A stretch of DNA of 9,643 bases from Planctomycetota bacterium (GTDB taxonomy: Bacteria > Planctomycetota > Planctomycetia > Pirellulales > S012-138). Made by a program: the position numbers and the translations under genes. Numbering within the stretch: the first letter of the stretch is position 1; each line of letters begins with the position of its first letter. The notes under the pieces were generated by a model. That model was given only the letters and a program-made list of their open reading frames with translations, did no database searches and was not told where the DNA came from. The DNA lies in assembly GCA_026982835.1 (NCBI GenBank), contig JALSGI010000790.1, positions 1-9,643 of the forward strand, given 5' to 3'. Of this stretch, positions 8,906 through 9,643 are shown in pieces.

Positions 8906-9643
8906 CGCAGAATCCTTGATCGATGGCCAGCAACACGCCCACAAGTTGGGCCACGCCCTTGAGGATCGGCTCCAGCATCACGAAGTCGGTCTGTTTCAGG
9001 TTCTTCTCCCCGCGGCTCACCCCCAGGGTGATCGAAGGGATGCCGCGGCCCAGCAGGTCGGAAAGCTCCGAGGGGCTGTGGGTGGGATCGGGGCGCAGGT
9101 CGAGTTTTTTGAGGATTTCCACGGCGGTTTTGACCAGCGGATGCGAGAACGGCAGCCCGCAGGCCCGCCGGGCAAAGAAGAAATCGGCCTGCACGTCCAC
9201 GCCGTGCTGGGCCGAGGTTTCGGCGGCGATGTCCTCGATCTGCTCGCGGATCTGCTGGATCAGCTCGTCGTCGTGACTGATGATCTCCAACCCCAGCTCG
9301 GCATGGTCCGGCTCGGTCTCGTAGCTCACCCCGGCCCGCACCCGGCCCAGCGTGATCCGCGTAAAGGGCCGCTCGGGGACGGGAATGCCCAGGATGCGGT
9401 TGATGATGTGGTTCAGGGCAATGAGGGCGTTTTCCGAGCCGTAGGCCAGCTCGCGGTTGGACCGCACGTCGCAGGTGATATCGGCCCGAAGCGTGCCGAT
9501 GGAAAAGTAGTTCAACCGCCCCAGCTGAATCCCCTCCACCACCAGCCCGTAGTCGATCTCCTCGGATGTGTGATCCAGGTAGAACCGCAGCCCTTCGTGG
9601 TTGGCCCGCCCCATCGACTTGACGCTCCCCAGCAACAGCAGGT
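8883..9643 (-). CDS. M20-peptidase-like protein, C-terminal part (truncated by window)
   Basis: The reading frame is open to the window edge, so the N-terminus, with most metal ligands of this fold, is missing. The visible ~253 residues (numbered here from the TTG codon at 9635) look like an M20/peptidase T-like metallopeptidase. The segment EEIDYGLVVEGIQLGRLNYF (25-44) enters the dimerisation domain, GSENALIALNHIINRI (66-81) is its helix, and the catalytic domain resumes with FSHPLVKTAVEI (163-174). It continues with SELSDLLGRGIPSITLGVSRG (189-209) and ends near FVMLEPILKG (218-227). Two usual histidines seem absent: the dimer-domain His after the first strands (here CDVRSN, 55-60), and the final metal ligand, where K214 in NLKQTDF replaces the His of the family's HxxxE-type motif. 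It is likely co-transcribed with gpgS. The substrate is unknown. Confidence 0.7.
   Translation of the reverse strand, partial: LLLLGSVKSMGRANHEGLRFYLDHTSEEIDYGLVVEGIQLGRLNYFSIGTLRADITCDVRSNRELAYGSENALIALNHIINRILGIPVPERPFTRITLGRVRAGVSYETEPDHAELGLEIISHDDELIQQIREQIEDIAAETSAQHGVDVQADFFFARRACGLPFSHPLVKTAVEILKKLDLRPDPTHSPSELSDLLGRGIPSITLGVSRGEKNLKQTDFVMLEPILKGVAQLVGVLLAIDQGFCDEPSAVA

Noticed and set aside
8906..8944. Longer N-terminus for gpgS starting at 8944
   Set aside because: The extra 13 residues lack a ribosome binding site as good as the AGGA before the 8905 ATG and would lengthen the overlap with the upstream gene to 62 nt.

Overview
The window is GC-rich bacterial chromosome carrying conserved housekeeping genes. 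The best guess at the host is a planctomycete, probably of the Pirellula/Rhodopirellula type. This rests on a SecA of 1239 residues with lineage-style insertions, a GpgS-type glucosyl-3-phosphoglycerate synthase, a glutamate-cyclase-like gene, and intergenic spacers packed with GC-rich palindromic repeats. The taxonomic call is inference; no rRNA gene is present.

Layout. Positions 1-456 appear non-coding and hold a possible promoter and a structured leader for secA. The plus strand then carries secA (457-4176), a glutamate-cyclase-like (DUF4392) gene that overlaps the secA stop codon as ATGA (4173-5171), a near-consensus sigma70-type promoter (5185-5214), sucC (5264-6454), a 213-nt spacer full of repeats, and sucD (6668-7546). 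A 369-nt convergent spacer (7547-7915) is made almost entirely of hairpin repeats. On the minus strand lie gpgS (7916-8905) and, upstream of it and overlapping it by 23 nt, the C-terminal two-thirds or so of an M20-peptidase-like protein that leaves the window at 9643.

How the genes work together. secA encodes the ATPase motor of the Sec export pathway. sucC and sucD encode the two subunits of succinyl-CoA synthetase of the citric acid cycle. gpgS makes the precursor of glucosylglycerate, a compatible solute or polysaccharide primer. These are separate jobs sharing a neighbourhood; only sucC/sucD form a known complex.

The most interesting points are: (1) SecA appears to have amplified its helical-wing module from the usual one copy to about five tandem diverged copies, and also carries a ~48-residue insert in NBD2 that looks like a small beta-barrel. 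(2) The sucC-sucD spacer and the spacer after sucD share a mosaic of repeat modules. One is a hairpin whose two copies differ by a compensatory base-pair change plus loop changes, so its fold seems to be under selection. No wholly new multi-gene system is evident.
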